NCBI GenBank assembly: GCA_002369315.1
Contig: DFDW01000032.1
Location: 15,316 to 79,315 of the forward strand
Reading direction: 5' to 3'
Length of the DNA: 64,000 nt
Source: Ruminococcaceae bacterium UBA3818
Lineage (GTDB): Bacteria; Bacillota; Clostridia; Oscillospirales; Ruminococcaceae
A program made the position numbers and the translations under genes. Below the pieces are notes generated by a model. That model had not been told where the DNA came from and made no database searches. It was given only the letters and a program-made list of their open reading frames with translations. Positions 49,716-58,458 of this stretch are shown one piece after another; position 1 is the stretch's first letter; each line of letters opens with the position of its first letter.

Positions 49716-50951
49716 TTACTTTTTATGAATTTCACAGATGCGAGAGGCAATGCTGGTCAGGATCTCGATATTTTTCTCCATAGCCTGAACGCAGACATAC
49801 TCGTATTTGCCATGAGCGCTGTGGCTGCCGGCACCCAAATTGGGGCAAGGCAATCCCATAAAGGACAGGCGGGCACCATCGGTACCGCCGCGCACCGGGC
49901 CGCTGATGACTTTTACGCCAACGTTTTCAATCGCCTCTTTGGCGGCATCCACAATGTACATATTGTTGAGGATCTGCTCTTTCATATTGCGGTAGGAATC
50001 TGTAATGGTAACCGTAACCGTATCCGCGCCGTATTTGTCGTTGAGGTAGGCGGCAATTTTTCGGAACGTTTCTTTTTTCTTCTCCAGCTTGGCGGAATCG
50101 TGATCCCGCAGGATATAGGACATATCCGCATTTTCCACGTTTCCTTTCATGGAATTCAAGTGGTTAAAGCCCTCATGCCCCTCGGTATAAGCGGGATTTT
50201 CAAACACCGGCAGCATCCCCTGGAATTCCATGGCCACCAGCACCGCACTGACCATTTTGCCTTTGGCGGAACCCGGATGGACGCTCTGGCCATTGATATG
50301 TACCTTTGCGGAAGAAGCGTTGAAATTGTCGTACTCCAAGCTTCCAATGGTACCGCCGTCCACCGTATAGGCAAACTGGGCACCGAATTTTTCCACATTG
50401 AAGTGATCCACACCGGTGCCAACCTCTTCATCGGGAGTAAAACCAATTTTGATGGTGCCATGCTTTACTTCCGGATGCTCCAGCAGGTATTCCACCATAC
50501 CGACAATCGCAGTAATACCTGCCTTATTGTCCGCGCCCAGCAGGGTCGTCCCATCGGTCGTGATCAGGTCCTTTCCCTGATACATAAGCATCTTGGGGAA
50601 GTTTTTGGGGCTGAGCACAATCCCCAACTCTTTGTTGAGTACAATATCGCCGCCGTCATAGTTTTTGATCAGCTGCGGTTTGATATCGTTGCCGGGCATA
50701 TCGGGAGAAGTATCCATATGAGAAATAAAGCCGAATACCGGAACGTCAAAATCCACATTGGATGGCAGCGTACCGGTCACATAGCCAAATTCATCCATCT
50801 CCGCGTCAGCAATGCCGATGCCTTTGAGCTCTTCTACCAGGTATTGCGCAAGCACTTTTTGTTTCGCCGTACTGGGGAAACAGTCTGCGCCGGGTGCGGA
50901 CTGGGTATCAAAGCTGACATACTTTAAAAATCTGTCTAAAACCGGGGTCAT
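49716..50951 (-). CDS. pepT: Peptidase T (tripeptide aminopeptidase)
   Basis: An M20 zinc aminopeptidase that releases the N-terminal residue of tripeptides in the cytoplasm. 411 residues. Metal and catalytic motifs: ISHMDTSPD (His, Asp), GADNKAGI (bridging Asp), PDEEVGTG (general base Glu and ligand), VDGG, and the final ligand His in AGSHSAHGKYEY. The lid domain sits between about 210 and 325. AAGGAGG precedes the ATG. Single gene. Confidence 0.96.
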   Translation of the reverse strand: MTPVLDRFLKYVSFDTQSAPGADCFPSTAKQKVLAQYLVEELKGIGIADAEMDEFGYVTGTLPSNVDFDVPVFGFISHMDTSPDMPGNDIKPQLIKNYDGGDIVLNKELGIVLSPKNFPKMLMYQGKDLITTDGTTLLGADNKAGITAIVGMVEYLLEHPEVKHGTIKIGFTPDEEVGTGVDHFNVEKFGAQFAYTVDGGTIGSLEYDNFNASSAKVHINGQSVHPGSAKGKMVSAVLVAMEFQGMLPVFENPAYTEGHEGFNHLNSMKGNVENADMSYILRDHDSAKLEKKKETFRKIAAYLNDKYGADTVTVTITDSYRNMKEQILNNMYIVDAAKEAIENVGVKVISGPVRGGTDGARLSFMGLPCPNLGAGSHSAHGKYEYVCVQAMEKNIEILTSIASRICEIHKK

Positions 50952-51024
50952 AGAAAATCCTCCTTGCGATAAGTAATATTCTTGTCCTTAGTATACCATT
51001 TATTGGGAGCTAAAAAAACCCCGG

Positions 51025-51053
51025 TTGTCAAATTTTCTTTTCCGTCGTATGAT
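51025..51053 (+). promoter_or_regulatory. Promoter of the 195-residue basic-tailed protein
   Basis: TTGTCA (51025-51030), 17 bp, TATGAT (51048-51053); close to consensus. Confidence 0.75.
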
Positions 51054-51085
51054 AGGGGTTAGAAAACAGAAGGAGATTGCCGCAT

Positions 51086-51673
51086 ATGAAAAAAAAGACA
51101 TCAGGCCCCGCCCAACGGCCCCGAGGCCAATCGGTTAAAAAAACGATCGTCATCAACTGCTTTACAGGAGAAGAGCGGGAGGTCGACCGCCGTAAGATCA
51201 AAATCGTCGACGGAATGGAAATCGGAAACACCCGCGTAGAGCTGGATAATGGTGTTAAGCTGGCGGTTGTGGGCGATGGAAAATATCACACCCTGGGCAA
51301 GCCAAAAGAACGCTGGGCGGAAGTTGCCGAAGTTCGGGTCCTGCCCGACGGCGAATACGGGGACGGCGAACTGCTGGGATGGACGCCTCTGTTTTTTGCC
51401 GGCAGACAGGATGGCGCGCCCGGTGCCGGAAAACCCGACCCAAACAAGCACGACCAAACATCTTCTCAGAAACCACAGCCTTCCAAAGAAAATGCGGCAG
51501 ATGTCCCCGCAGGCGGGACCCGCGCCGGACAAAGCGCACGGCTGCCGTTCCGTTCGCGAAAAGGGGCGGATCCCTCTTCGTCTTCCGTTCGTCCGGCCAA
51601 AACCGGTGGAAAGCTCCCGCCCCGCCCCAAACAGCCGAAAGGCCGTTCATCCGACAAAAAAGCGGCAAAATAA
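51086..51673 (+). CDS. Hypothetical protein with a disordered basic tail
   Basis: A 195-residue protein I do not recognise. Residues 1-100 look folded: a beta-rich segment KKTIVINCFTGEEREVDRRKIKIVDGMEIGNTRVELDNGVKLAVVGDGKYHTLG, then VAEVRVLPDGEYGDGELLGWTPLFFAGR. Residues 105-195 are Pro/Ser/Lys/Arg/Gly-rich and should be disordered, ending in KPKQPKGRSSDKKAAK-like repeats of basic residues, which could bind nucleic acid or acidic wall polymers. No signal peptide. GAAGGAG precedes the ATG and both a promoter and terminator frame it, so it is a real gene. Confidence 0.75.
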   Translation: MKKKTSGPAQRPRGQSVKKTIVINCFTGEEREVDRRKIKIVDGMEIGNTRVELDNGVKLAVVGDGKYHTLGKPKERWAEVAEVRVLPDGEYGDGELLGWTPLFFAGRQDGAPGAGKPDPNKHDQTSSQKPQPSKENAADVPAGGTRAGQSARLPFRSRKGADPSSSSVRPAKTGGKLPPRPKQPKGRSSDKKAAK

Positions 51674-51695
51674 CATTTGAAAGCTTTTCCCGCGT

Positions 51696-51728
51696 AAAAA
51701 AGGGACGGAATTCATTCCGTCCCTTTTT
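51696..51728. terminator. Bidirectional terminator between the hypothetical gene and the sortase gene
   Basis: AAAAAAGGGACGGAAT TC ATTCCGTCCCTTTTT. Confidence 0.9.
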
Positions 51729-51749
51729 GTCATGCTTTGCGAAAAGCGA

Positions 51750-53954
51750 TTAGCCCCATATACTCGGTACTCTGGAAGAACTATCGTCTGTGGCCGGATC
51801 GGTCTCGCCGGGATCCGGGTTCTCCGGGTCAGTCTCTCCGGGGTCCGGATTCTCCGGCCCGGACGGCTCCGACACAGACGGGGCTTCCCCGCTGGAAGAA
51901 GGAGCATCCGGTTGTTGCTCCGGAGCAGAGCTTGCGCCCGGCGTGACAGTAATGGTCAAGGTCACCGCGCCGGAGCCATCGGAAAAGCTGCCCCGGATTT
52001 GAACGGTTCCCGCCTTCACGCCCTGGATCACCAGGTCGCTGCCATCAACCGAGAGATTGATCTGGCCGTCACCGGCGGCAATGGTCCAAACAACATCCTC
52101 GCTATTTGAAGAACTGAATTCAATGTAAACGCGCTTGCCAACGGCGATCTCAGCCTCGTTCGTTGCCAGCTCTATGGTTCCGCCCTTGGATACCGTTACG
52201 CTGTAGTAGGCTACAAACTCTCCGTTTACACTGTCATACAACGTTGCTTTGATTTGGGTTTTTCCCTCTTTTACGCCTGTTACCTTTCCGGTATTGTCCA
52301 CCGTCGCAACACGCTCATCGCTGCTGGACCAGGATACGGTCCGCATGGTGGCGTTCTCCGGCGCGATCACCGCCTGCAGCTGCACGCTTTTTTTCGGCGC
52401 CACGATGGAGGGGCCTGAAATACTCAGCCCTGTTACCGGGATGTAGGTTCCCACTTTCACGGTAATCGAAGCGGACACCCCATTGGCTGTTGTGGCGGTA
52501 ATAACCGCGGAACCGATCTTTTTGCCGGTGACAACGCCATCTAAAACAGAGGCCACCGCCGGATCACTGGTCGTCCATATAAGCCCTTCTTTGCTGGCGC
52601 CTTCCGGCTCAACAACCAAAAGCGAAATCAAATCGATATTTCCGTCTACCGGAATCCCAACGCTTTCATTGGAAAAATGCATCGCCGTGATGGCGCCCGC
52701 GCCTACGGTGATGGTCGCGGAAGCCGTGTAACCGCTTTCCTCCGTCGTAACGGTAATAACTGCCACACCTGTTTTATGCGCGGTCACATTTCCGTATTGG
52801 TCCACGCTGGCCACTGCTGAATCGGAGGAAGACCAACTCACATTGCGGTTCACAGCCGTGTTGGGCAGCACAGTAGCGGTCAGAGACGCCGTTTCTCCCG
52901 GCTTCAGCGACAGATTTTCCGGAGACAGGGAAACGCCGGCCACCAGCGCCGCGATTTTTTTGGCTTCATACCAGGCTTTTGGCATGACCGGGTTCGGGTT
53001 TACATAAGAAGCGGAAGTATCCACCGTCTCTGACTCGCCCTCCCGCACGCGGCGGGCCACAATGGCAAAACGGGCTTCTTTGAAGTCATACGTGCAGGTG
53101 GAAAGAGTGATCAGTTGGTCGCCAGGCTGGATGTCCACGCCGGTGACGATCAGCGAACGGGACAGGACCTCGTTGGCAAATGCCATCAACTCTTCATCCG
53201 TTTCCGCCTCGATAAAGTTATGATATTCAAAGTTCGGGGCATGCTCCGGCAAGGTAGACGCGATGAACATACCGACGATCTTATATTTTCCCTCTTCATA
53301 CAGGCTGTCGAAATTAATGACCGGATGCTGTTTGTAATAGTCCAGGCTCTGATAATTAATCAGTTCGCCAAACATCTGGCCGTCTTTCATATTATGGCTG
53401 TAAATCGGGATATTGGTACTTGGCTTTTCGATATCCACACGGCAGTCAGCAAAGGGAATGCCGTATTTATTATCCGCTTTGGAGAAATCCTTGTGCAGAT
53501 AGTAATCGTTGTCGTCGGTCTGCACTACAGGGTAATTCACTTGCGTCCCATCAATGGACAGCCAGCCGACGATATCTTCATTCATCTCCCACAAGGAAGC
53601 AAACTTGGTCAAATAGGCCCTCGGATAGTTCTCGCTCACCTCGCCGTTTCCCAGCAGGTCGGCTACGCCGTTGTAAAATTTGGCATTGTGGTCCGACTGT
53701 CCGTAATAACTAATCAAGTAGGAGCAGGAGCCAATAAAGACAATGATCGCTACATCAAAAATAATTTTTCGGATCTTGTCCGACGTGCTGTCCTTTTTAG
53801 TTGGCACCATCATGCGCAGGATTTTTTTGTACCAGGGAATCTTTCTTTTTCTCCTGGGAGATGTGGAAACGCCCGCCAGTTCCGCGGAAGACGCCGCCGA
53901 TCTCACGGTCGTCTCTTTCGTTTTTTTGTATGGTTTTCTATTATTTGGAAGCAT
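51750..53954 (-). CDS. Class B sortase fused to four Ig-like (BIG2) domains
   Basis: A 734-residue membrane protein. Residues 1-60 are cytoplasmic and basic, 64-84 form the single membrane helix, and about 110-305 are a class B sortase with His187 (IYSHNM), Cys287 (LSTCTYDF) and Arg295, so the active site is whole. Four bacterial Ig-like domains follow (about 338-418, 420-502, 505-588, 592-672), each with the GxxSLTATVLP / WSSSD..VASVD..G.VT pattern. The end is a Pro/Glu/Asp tail with PENPDPGETD repeated twice (30-bp DNA repeats). Sortases join surface proteins to the wall; Ig domains probably reach through the wall or hold partners. No sorting-signal substrate is in the window. Confidence 0.92.
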   Translation of the reverse strand: MLPNNRKPYKKTKETTVRSAASSAELAGVSTSPRRKRKIPWYKKILRMMVPTKKDSTSDKIRKIIFDVAIIVFIGSCSYLISYYGQSDHNAKFYNGVADLLGNGEVSENYPRAYLTKFASLWEMNEDIVGWLSIDGTQVNYPVVQTDDNDYYLHKDFSKADNKYGIPFADCRVDIEKPSTNIPIYSHNMKDGQMFGELINYQSLDYYKQHPVINFDSLYEEGKYKIVGMFIASTLPEHAPNFEYHNFIEAETDEELMAFANEVLSRSLIVTGVDIQPGDQLITLSTCTYDFKEARFAIVARRVREGESETVDTSASYVNPNPVMPKAWYEAKKIAALVAGVSLSPENLSLKPGETASLTATVLPNTAVNRNVSWSSSDSAVASVDQYGNVTAHKTGVAVITVTTEESGYTASATITVGAGAITAMHFSNESVGIPVDGNIDLISLLVVEPEGASKEGLIWTTSDPAVASVLDGVVTGKKIGSAVITATTANGVSASITVKVGTYIPVTGLSISGPSIVAPKKSVQLQAVIAPENATMRTVSWSSSDERVATVDNTGKVTGVKEGKTQIKATLYDSVNGEFVAYYSVTVSKGGTIELATNEAEIAVGKRVYIEFSSSNSEDVVWTIAAGDGQINLSVDGSDLVIQGVKAGTVQIRGSFSDGSGAVTLTITVTPGASSAPEQQPDAPSSSGEAPSVSEPSGPENPDPGETDPENPDPGETDPATDDSSSRVPSIWG

Positions 53955-54102
53955 GTTCTGCGTCCCCTTCGTTATAGATTACCTTGTGCTTTCACACAAG
54001 TCCCGCATAATAAGTACCTGCCAAAAAGCAATTTATTGCAGAAGTTATTGGATTTTCACCGTTTTGTCATCATTTTTTCATGACTACAGCGCATCTTTTA
54101 CT

Positions 54103-54131
54103 ATTGTAGCATCAACCGAAAAAAAAGCCAA
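54103..54131 (-). promoter_or_regulatory. Promoter of the sortase-BIG2 gene
   Basis: TTGGCT (54126-54131), 17 bp, TACAAT (54103-54108) on the minus strand; leader of roughly 140 nt. Confidence 0.55.
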
Positions 54132-54189
54132 GAAAAATCCAAAAATTCATTTTATTTGCGCATGGACAGATCTTTTTTGCGGCAGAAAG

Positions 54190-54222
54190 AAGCTGCCGGC
54201 AGAAGAAACTGCCGGCAGCGCA
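54190..54222 (-). terminator. Terminator of the Mrp gene
   Basis: GCTGCCGGCAG, 6-nt loop, CTGCCGGCAGC with a TTCTTTCT tail on the minus strand, 14 bp after the stop. Confidence 0.75.
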
Positions 54223-54235
54223 GCGCCATTTTTTG

Positions 54236-55144
54236 TTATTTCGCTTCCTCTTCGCAGTATTCCACGATTTTTTGGCATGCTTCGGTAAGATATTCCGCTT
54301 GTGCATGTTCAATCTTACCCTCATCGCACAGCTGAGCCAGTTGCGGGTCGATAGGCATCTTCGCCAAGACAGGCAGGTTAAACTCTTCGCCGATCCGATC
54401 GATATGACTATCCCCGAAAATTTTGATCTGCTTGTGGCAGTCCGGACATTCCACATAGCTCATGTTTTCCACCAGGCCGATTACATTGACCTGCATGGCG
54501 TTGGCCATGTTCAGCGCCTTTTCCACCACCATGCCGACCAGTTCCTGCGGAGACGCTACAACAACGACCCCGTCTACCGGGATGGACTGGAACACCGTGA
54601 TTGGCACGTCGCCGGTCCCTGGAGGCATGTCCACAAACAAAAAGTCGATATCGTTCCAGATCACATCGGTCCAGAACTGCTTCACTACGCCTGCGATCAT
54701 CGGGCCGCGCCAAATAACCGGAGCAGTTTCCTCCTCCAGCAGCATATTGGCGGAAATCACATGGATACCCGTTTGCGTTTCGGCGGGGTAAATGCCCGCC
54801 TCGTCGGACATAGCGCGGTCATGTACACCGAACGCGCGGGGGATCGACGGGCCGGTGATGTCCGAATCCAGAATGCCCACCCGGTATCCCAGGCGGCTCA
54901 TGGAAACCGCCAGCAAAGAAGTAACAAGAGATTTACCCACGCCACCTTTGCCGCTGGCTACCGCGATGACTTTGCGCACCGAGCTCATCTCATGCGGCGC
55001 CTCTAAGAAATCTTTCAGGCTCTTCGTCTTGGAGGGACAATTTTCTCCGCAACTACTGCAGTCATGGGTGCAATTTTCCGGAACTTCCCGGGAAGAACAC
55101 TCCTCCTGACAGGAAGAGCAGTCGTGATTACAATTTTCAGCCAA
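54236..55144 (-). CDS. Mrp/NBP35 (ApbC) family Fe-S cluster carrier ATPase
   Basis: A 302-residue P-loop protein that carries Fe-S clusters to target enzymes. The N-terminus holds two copies of C-x3-C-x2-C-x3-C (C5, C9, C12, C16 and C25, C29, C32, C36). The ATPase has the deviant Walker A GKGGVGKS with the signature Lys, DITGPSIPRAFG, FVDMPPGTGD, and the C-terminal CxxC in VECPDCHK that bridges the dimer's cluster. Start is taken as TTG at 55144 (MAENCNHD) with AGGAG 9 bp upstream; another TTG three codons earlier sits on the ribosome site. Works in concert with IscS/IscU by inference. Confidence 0.92.
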   Translation of the reverse strand: MAENCNHDCSSCQEECSSREVPENCTHDCSSCGENCPSKTKSLKDFLEAPHEMSSVRKVIAVASGKGGVGKSLVTSLLAVSMSRLGYRVGILDSDITGPSIPRAFGVHDRAMSDEAGIYPAETQTGIHVISANMLLEEETAPVIWRGPMIAGVVKQFWTDVIWNDIDFLFVDMPPGTGDVPITVFQSIPVDGVVVVASPQELVGMVVEKALNMANAMQVNVIGLVENMSYVECPDCHKQIKIFGDSHIDRIGEEFNLPVLAKMPIDPQLAQLCDEGKIEHAQAEYLTEACQKIVEYCEEEAK

Positions 55145-55210
55145 ACCATTCAACTCCTAATCAAACATTTTATCTTTTCTTATTGTATCTCGCTACTGAC
55201 AGGCTGTCAA

Positions 55211-56347
55211 CTAATCCTCGAACAACCCCTTTTTCAGTACTTCTCCCTCTTCCATCAACACCTGTCCTTTGGCCACTACCGTTTGAATTTCCATCTCCGG
55301 GCCAATTACGACCAAATCCGCATCGCTGTCCGGTGCCAGGCAGCCTTTGCGCGGATAAATTTCCAGCGCCTGCGCCACATTCCGGGTCACAAAGCAAAGC
55401 GCCCTCTCCAAAGGCATCCCATTTCTCACAAGGGACTTTATCTGGCCGAACAGGCTGGTCATTTTTGCATAAGTAATGCCGATCAGCTCTTTATTCGGAC
55501 CCCATTTGGGCATACTCCCGTTGGAGTCGGAACTGATGGTCAAATGGTCCTCGGGAATGCCGCGGGCCAGCACATCCAGGATCTCCTGAGATTTCGGATC
55601 GGCATCCTCATTGCTGGTGTAATCCGCATAGCCGCCCAATGCGGTGAATTCGACCACATCGTCCTCCAATATTTTGCGCATATGGGTGGGGCGGAAATGC
55701 TTAATGGGGATGTCGGTGGTCTTGACAATATCGATAATCATTTTTAACCCCTGGCGCCCCACGCCGGTGTGCATATGGACCACGCCGGGCTTTTTACTCA
55801 AAAGGCCGGCGATTCTGGCCTCACTTGCCAGCTTAATCATTTCCTCCTTGGTCAGGTTGGAACTGCGGTGGTCGGAGATGGCCACCTTGACGCCGATGAC
55901 CTCCTGCAAAAACATAATGTCATCTCCCACCGACCCGGTCAGGGTAGGCGATGGGATCTCATACGCGCCGGTCAGGCAATAGGCTGTAATTCCCTCTTCG
56001 TTGAGCGCTTTGGTTTTGGCAATGAGATTCTGCACGCTGCGGGTGCGGGAGTCCGTTCCTAAAAGGCCCACAAGGGTGGTAACGCCGGCTTTTACGCTGT
56101 CGGAAAAGCGAAGTTCCGGCACACGGCTGGTAAATCCGCTCTCGCCGCCGCCTCCGGTGATGTGGACATGCTGGTCAATGAGTCCCGGAATCACACGCCG
56201 GCCGGCAGCATCGATGATGCGGCAGCCCTCCGGCAGCGCCGTGATCTGCGGCTCTATGGCAATCACTTTGTCATTGCAGATCAGGATATCCCTTTTTCCC
56301 AGATGATCCGGGCTGTAAAGATCCGCGTTTTTTACACACACAAACAT
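55211..56347 (-). CDS. iadA: Beta-aspartyl (isoaspartyl) dipeptidase
   Basis: An amidohydrolase-fold zinc enzyme that cuts beta-linked Asp dipeptides from damaged proteins. 378 residues. First metal motif DQHVHITGGGGE; further ligands in VVHMHTG, HFRPTHM and the catalytic Asp in TISSDSNGSMP. The LVGLLGTDSRTR loop is typical of IadA, distinguishing it from dihydroorotases. ATG at 56347 has GGGAGG 8 bp upstream. It lies 17 bp after lepB and probably shares its transcript. Confidence 0.94.
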   Translation of the reverse strand: MFVCVKNADLYSPDHLGKRDILICNDKVIAIEPQITALPEGCRIIDAAGRRVIPGLIDQHVHITGGGGESGFTSRVPELRFSDSVKAGVTTLVGLLGTDSRTRSVQNLIAKTKALNEEGITAYCLTGAYEIPSPTLTGSVGDDIMFLQEVIGVKVAISDHRSSNLTKEEMIKLASEARIAGLLSKKPGVVHMHTGVGRQGLKMIIDIVKTTDIPIKHFRPTHMRKILEDDVVEFTALGGYADYTSNEDADPKSQEILDVLARGIPEDHLTISSDSNGSMPKWGPNKELIGITYAKMTSLFGQIKSLVRNGMPLERALCFVTRNVAQALEIYPRKGCLAPDSDADLVVIGPEMEIQTVVAKGQVLMEEGEVLKKGLFED

Positions 56348-56364
56348 ACTGTTGTCCTCCCTTT

Positions 56365-56883
56365 TTACTGTAACCCGCCAAAGTTGCTGAACGGCCACAG
56401 AGTAAATCTGGCCCTGGCTTTAATATTTTCCGCCGGGATAAACGGTTCCTCCCAATAGCGGGCATCCTCGGACCCAGCCCGGTTGTCGCCTAAAAACAGG
56501 TAATACCCCTCCGGTATTTCAAATTCCATCTCTGCTCCGCCTTCGGGGTACACGACATACGGTTCCTCCAGCGGCTGCCCGTCCACAACGACGCTGCCAT
56601 CCTCCCGGATCGTCACCGTCTCGCCGGGCAGGCCGACCAGGCGCTTGATGAGGGTTTTTCCCAGTTCATCCGATTCAAAAACCAGGATCTGCCCCCGCTC
56701 GACATTTTCCACATTGTGGACATAGGTGCAAAACAACACGCTTTTTTTCTGGATCGTTGGCAGCATGGAGCCAGACGGCACCATCACCAGCATGAATACA
56801 ACTTTCAGCAAAAATATGATAACCAGGACCTCTGCCCCCAAGGGAAAGATCCACTCTTTTAAAATTTTTTTCCAAACGCTCAC
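56365..56883 (-). CDS. lepB: Signal peptidase I
   Basis: Removes signal peptides from exported proteins. 172 residues with one N-terminal membrane helix (about 15-35). The Ser/Lys dyad is S39 (PSGSMLPTI) and K80 (KTLIKRLVGLPGE), and GDNRAGSEDARYW is the box E motif. I use the GTG at 56883: longer in-frame starts at 57036 and 57084 are excluded because the promoter -10 (57035-57040) covers them. The GTG has a GGGCGGG-like site 9 bp upstream; the exact start is not certain. Minus-strand operon with iadA. Confidence 0.9.
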   Translation of the reverse strand: MSVWKKILKEWIFPLGAEVLVIIFLLKVVFMLVMVPSGSMLPTIQKKSVLFCTYVHNVENVERGQILVFESDELGKTLIKRLVGLPGETVTIREDGSVVVDGQPLEEPYVVYPEGGAEMEFEIPEGYYLFLGDNRAGSEDARYWEEPFIPAENIKARARFTLWPFSNFGGLQ

Positions 56884-57034
56884 TTGTTCGCACCCGCCCT
56901 TTCTCCGCCGCACGCTGACTCCGGCGCGGCAGCAGTTTTCTTTTTCTTTCGAATCCAAAAGTCCCACACGCCTGCAAAGCATCGCGCAAAACAGGGACTT
57001 TTCCTCCTCGCGCCAAACTTTGCCAACAGCCACC

Positions 57035-57063
57035 ATTATACACTCTTTTTTTCTGCTGTACAA
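57035..57063 (-). promoter_or_regulatory. Promoter of lepB-iadA
   Basis: TTGTAC (57058-57063), 17 bp, TATAAT (57035-57040) on the minus strand; leader of about 145 nt. Confidence 0.75.
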
Positions 57064-57090
57064 GAAAAGAGCCCAGAAAAACATACAAGA

Positions 57091-57127
57091 AAAAGGATTC
57101 GCGGAAAATGAATCCGCAAATCCTTTT
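57091..57127 (-). terminator. Terminator of ridA
   Basis: AAAGGATTTGCGGAT / TCCGCGAATCCTTT with TTTTTCTTGT tail on the minus strand, 15 bp after the stop. Confidence 0.8.
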
Positions 57128-57142
57128 GCTGCCGGAACGACC

Positions 57143-57523
57143 TTATTTTTTCAGCGCGATCGCTTCGATCTCTACCAGGCCGCCCATGGGAAGCGCGCCT
57201 ACCGCGAAGCAGCTTCTGGCCGGACAATCGGTTTTAAAGTAAGTCGCATAAATCGAGTTGACCGACGCAAAATCGCTCATGTTCTGCAGATAAACGGTGG
57301 TTTTCAGTACCGTATCGTAATCCGCGCCGCCCTCTTTGAGCACCTCGCCCAGGTTTTTCAGCGCCTGCATGGTCTGCTCTTCTACCGACTGGCCCGCCAG
57401 TTTGCCGGTAGCAGGATTGATTCCCAGCTGGCCGGAAGTAAACACCAGGTTGTCACAGCTGGTTCCCTGAGAGTAAGGGCCAATCGCGCCGGGGGCTTTA
57501 TTCGTCGCAATAATCTGTTTCAT
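57143..57523 (-). CDS. ridA: RidA family enamine/imine deaminase
   Basis: RidA destroys reactive 2-aminoacrylate and similar enamines released by PLP enzymes, giving a keto acid and ammonia. 126 residues. The key Arg is in CPARSCFAVGALP, with GPYSQG and SGQLG earlier and the closing VEIEAIAL. ATG at 57523 has AAAGGAT upstream; 12 extra codons are possible but unsupported. Single gene with its own terminator. Confidence 0.96.
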   Translation of the reverse strand: MKQIIATNKAPGAIGPYSQGTSCDNLVFTSGQLGINPATGKLAGQSVEEQTMQALKNLGEVLKEGGADYDTVLKTTVYLQNMSDFASVNSIYATYFKTDCPARSCFAVGALPMGGLVEIEAIALKK

Positions 57524-57635
57524 CGCACAAACATCCTTTCTGTTTTTATATGTCTTCATAACATATAGCGCAAAATTTACCTTTTTATCTTATCCTTTTC
57601 CCCGTATGATGTCAAGAAAAGAAAGGTTTTCGTCA

Positions 57636-58436
57636 CTATTCCACCGGCAGGTACAGCGCCACATAATCCAAAGGGTTCGGCTGGCTGTAGTCAGTAAAAA
57701 TCCAGAGGCCATAAATTTCTTCTTTCACCGAAAGCCCCTGCGCATCTGCGTATTCCAGCGCAGGGGCGAGCATCTGCTCCATCCGAATGCCCCAGGGGGA
57801 GCGCAGCACCGTATAAACGGCTTTCGGCGCACTCACCAACCGTCCGTTCTCCGAAATCCCGCTTTTCTTTTCTTCCGGCAAAAGCGCTGCCGTAAACAGG
57901 TGAGTCATTTCCCATCCGGTTTCTCCCCGGGCTGCAACAAATCCTGCTTCAACCAAAGACCCCACAAGCTGTGAAGGCGGCCGGCGCTCCTGTTCCACCA
58001 TATTGTTAAAATAGGCCTGGCTGTCTGCCGGCGACTCATGAAACAAAACCATTGGCGGCATAGGGCACACCTGGAACACGCCCAGATTTTCTTCCATGAT
58101 CCGATAATCCTCTATTGTCGCCCGGATCCGTCCCAGCAAAGCCTGCTGCTCCCGGATTTTCTCCTGCACCTGGCGTTCCTTTTGCTCCAGCAGGATTTTC
58201 ACATCCCGGTGCTGGTAGGAATTCATAATGTTCCGCACTTCTTCCACCGGAATATCCATGCTGCGGTAAAACAGTACGTCCAACAGCGCATAGATATCCG
58301 CCGGCGTAAAATACCGGTACCCGTTTACCGGGTCTTTTTTGGAATAGACGATCCCCATTTTCTCGTAGTATCGGATCGTATCGGTCGAAACGCCCAGGAT
58401 ATTGGCCACTTCTCCGATTTTGTAGCTTTTGCGCAT
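57636..58436 (-). CDS. MerR family transcriptional regulator with effector domain
   Basis: A 266-residue MerR regulator. The winged helix SYKIGEVANILGVSTDTIRYYEKMGIVYSKKDPVNGYRYF (about 3-43) is followed by a coiled coil (about 78-120, with LLEQKERQVQEKIREQQALLGRI), and a C-terminal domain of about 140 residues that may bind a ligand in the GyrI-like manner. Such proteins often sense toxic organic compounds. GAGG lies 9 bp before the ATG. It begins 22 bp after cinA and is likely in the same transcript; no obvious target gene is next to it. Confidence 0.87.
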   Translation of the reverse strand: MRKSYKIGEVANILGVSTDTIRYYEKMGIVYSKKDPVNGYRYFTPADIYALLDVLFYRSMDIPVEEVRNIMNSYQHRDVKILLEQKERQVQEKIREQQALLGRIRATIEDYRIMEENLGVFQVCPMPPMVLFHESPADSQAYFNNMVEQERRPPSQLVGSLVEAGFVAARGETGWEMTHLFTAALLPEEKKSGISENGRLVSAPKAVYTVLRSPWGIRMEQMLAPALEYADAQGLSVKEEIYGLWIFTDYSQPNPLDYVALYLPVE

Positions 58437-58458
58437 CTTGTGTTTCCTCTTTCTTTTC

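Noticed and set aside
51795..51860. Two 30-bp direct repeats in the sortase gene
   Set aside because: They encode the in-frame PENPDPGETD tail repeats and are part of the gene, not a separate element.
54536..56398. Regulatory element such as a riboswitch before iadA or Mrp
   Set aside because: The gaps are only 17 and 66 bp, too short for a known riboswitch, and no conserved core was seen.
56884..57084. Longer lepB reading frame starting at 57036 or 57084
   Set aside because: A TTGTAC-17-TATAAT promoter at 57035-57063 covers those codons, so they are not transcribed into the mRNA.
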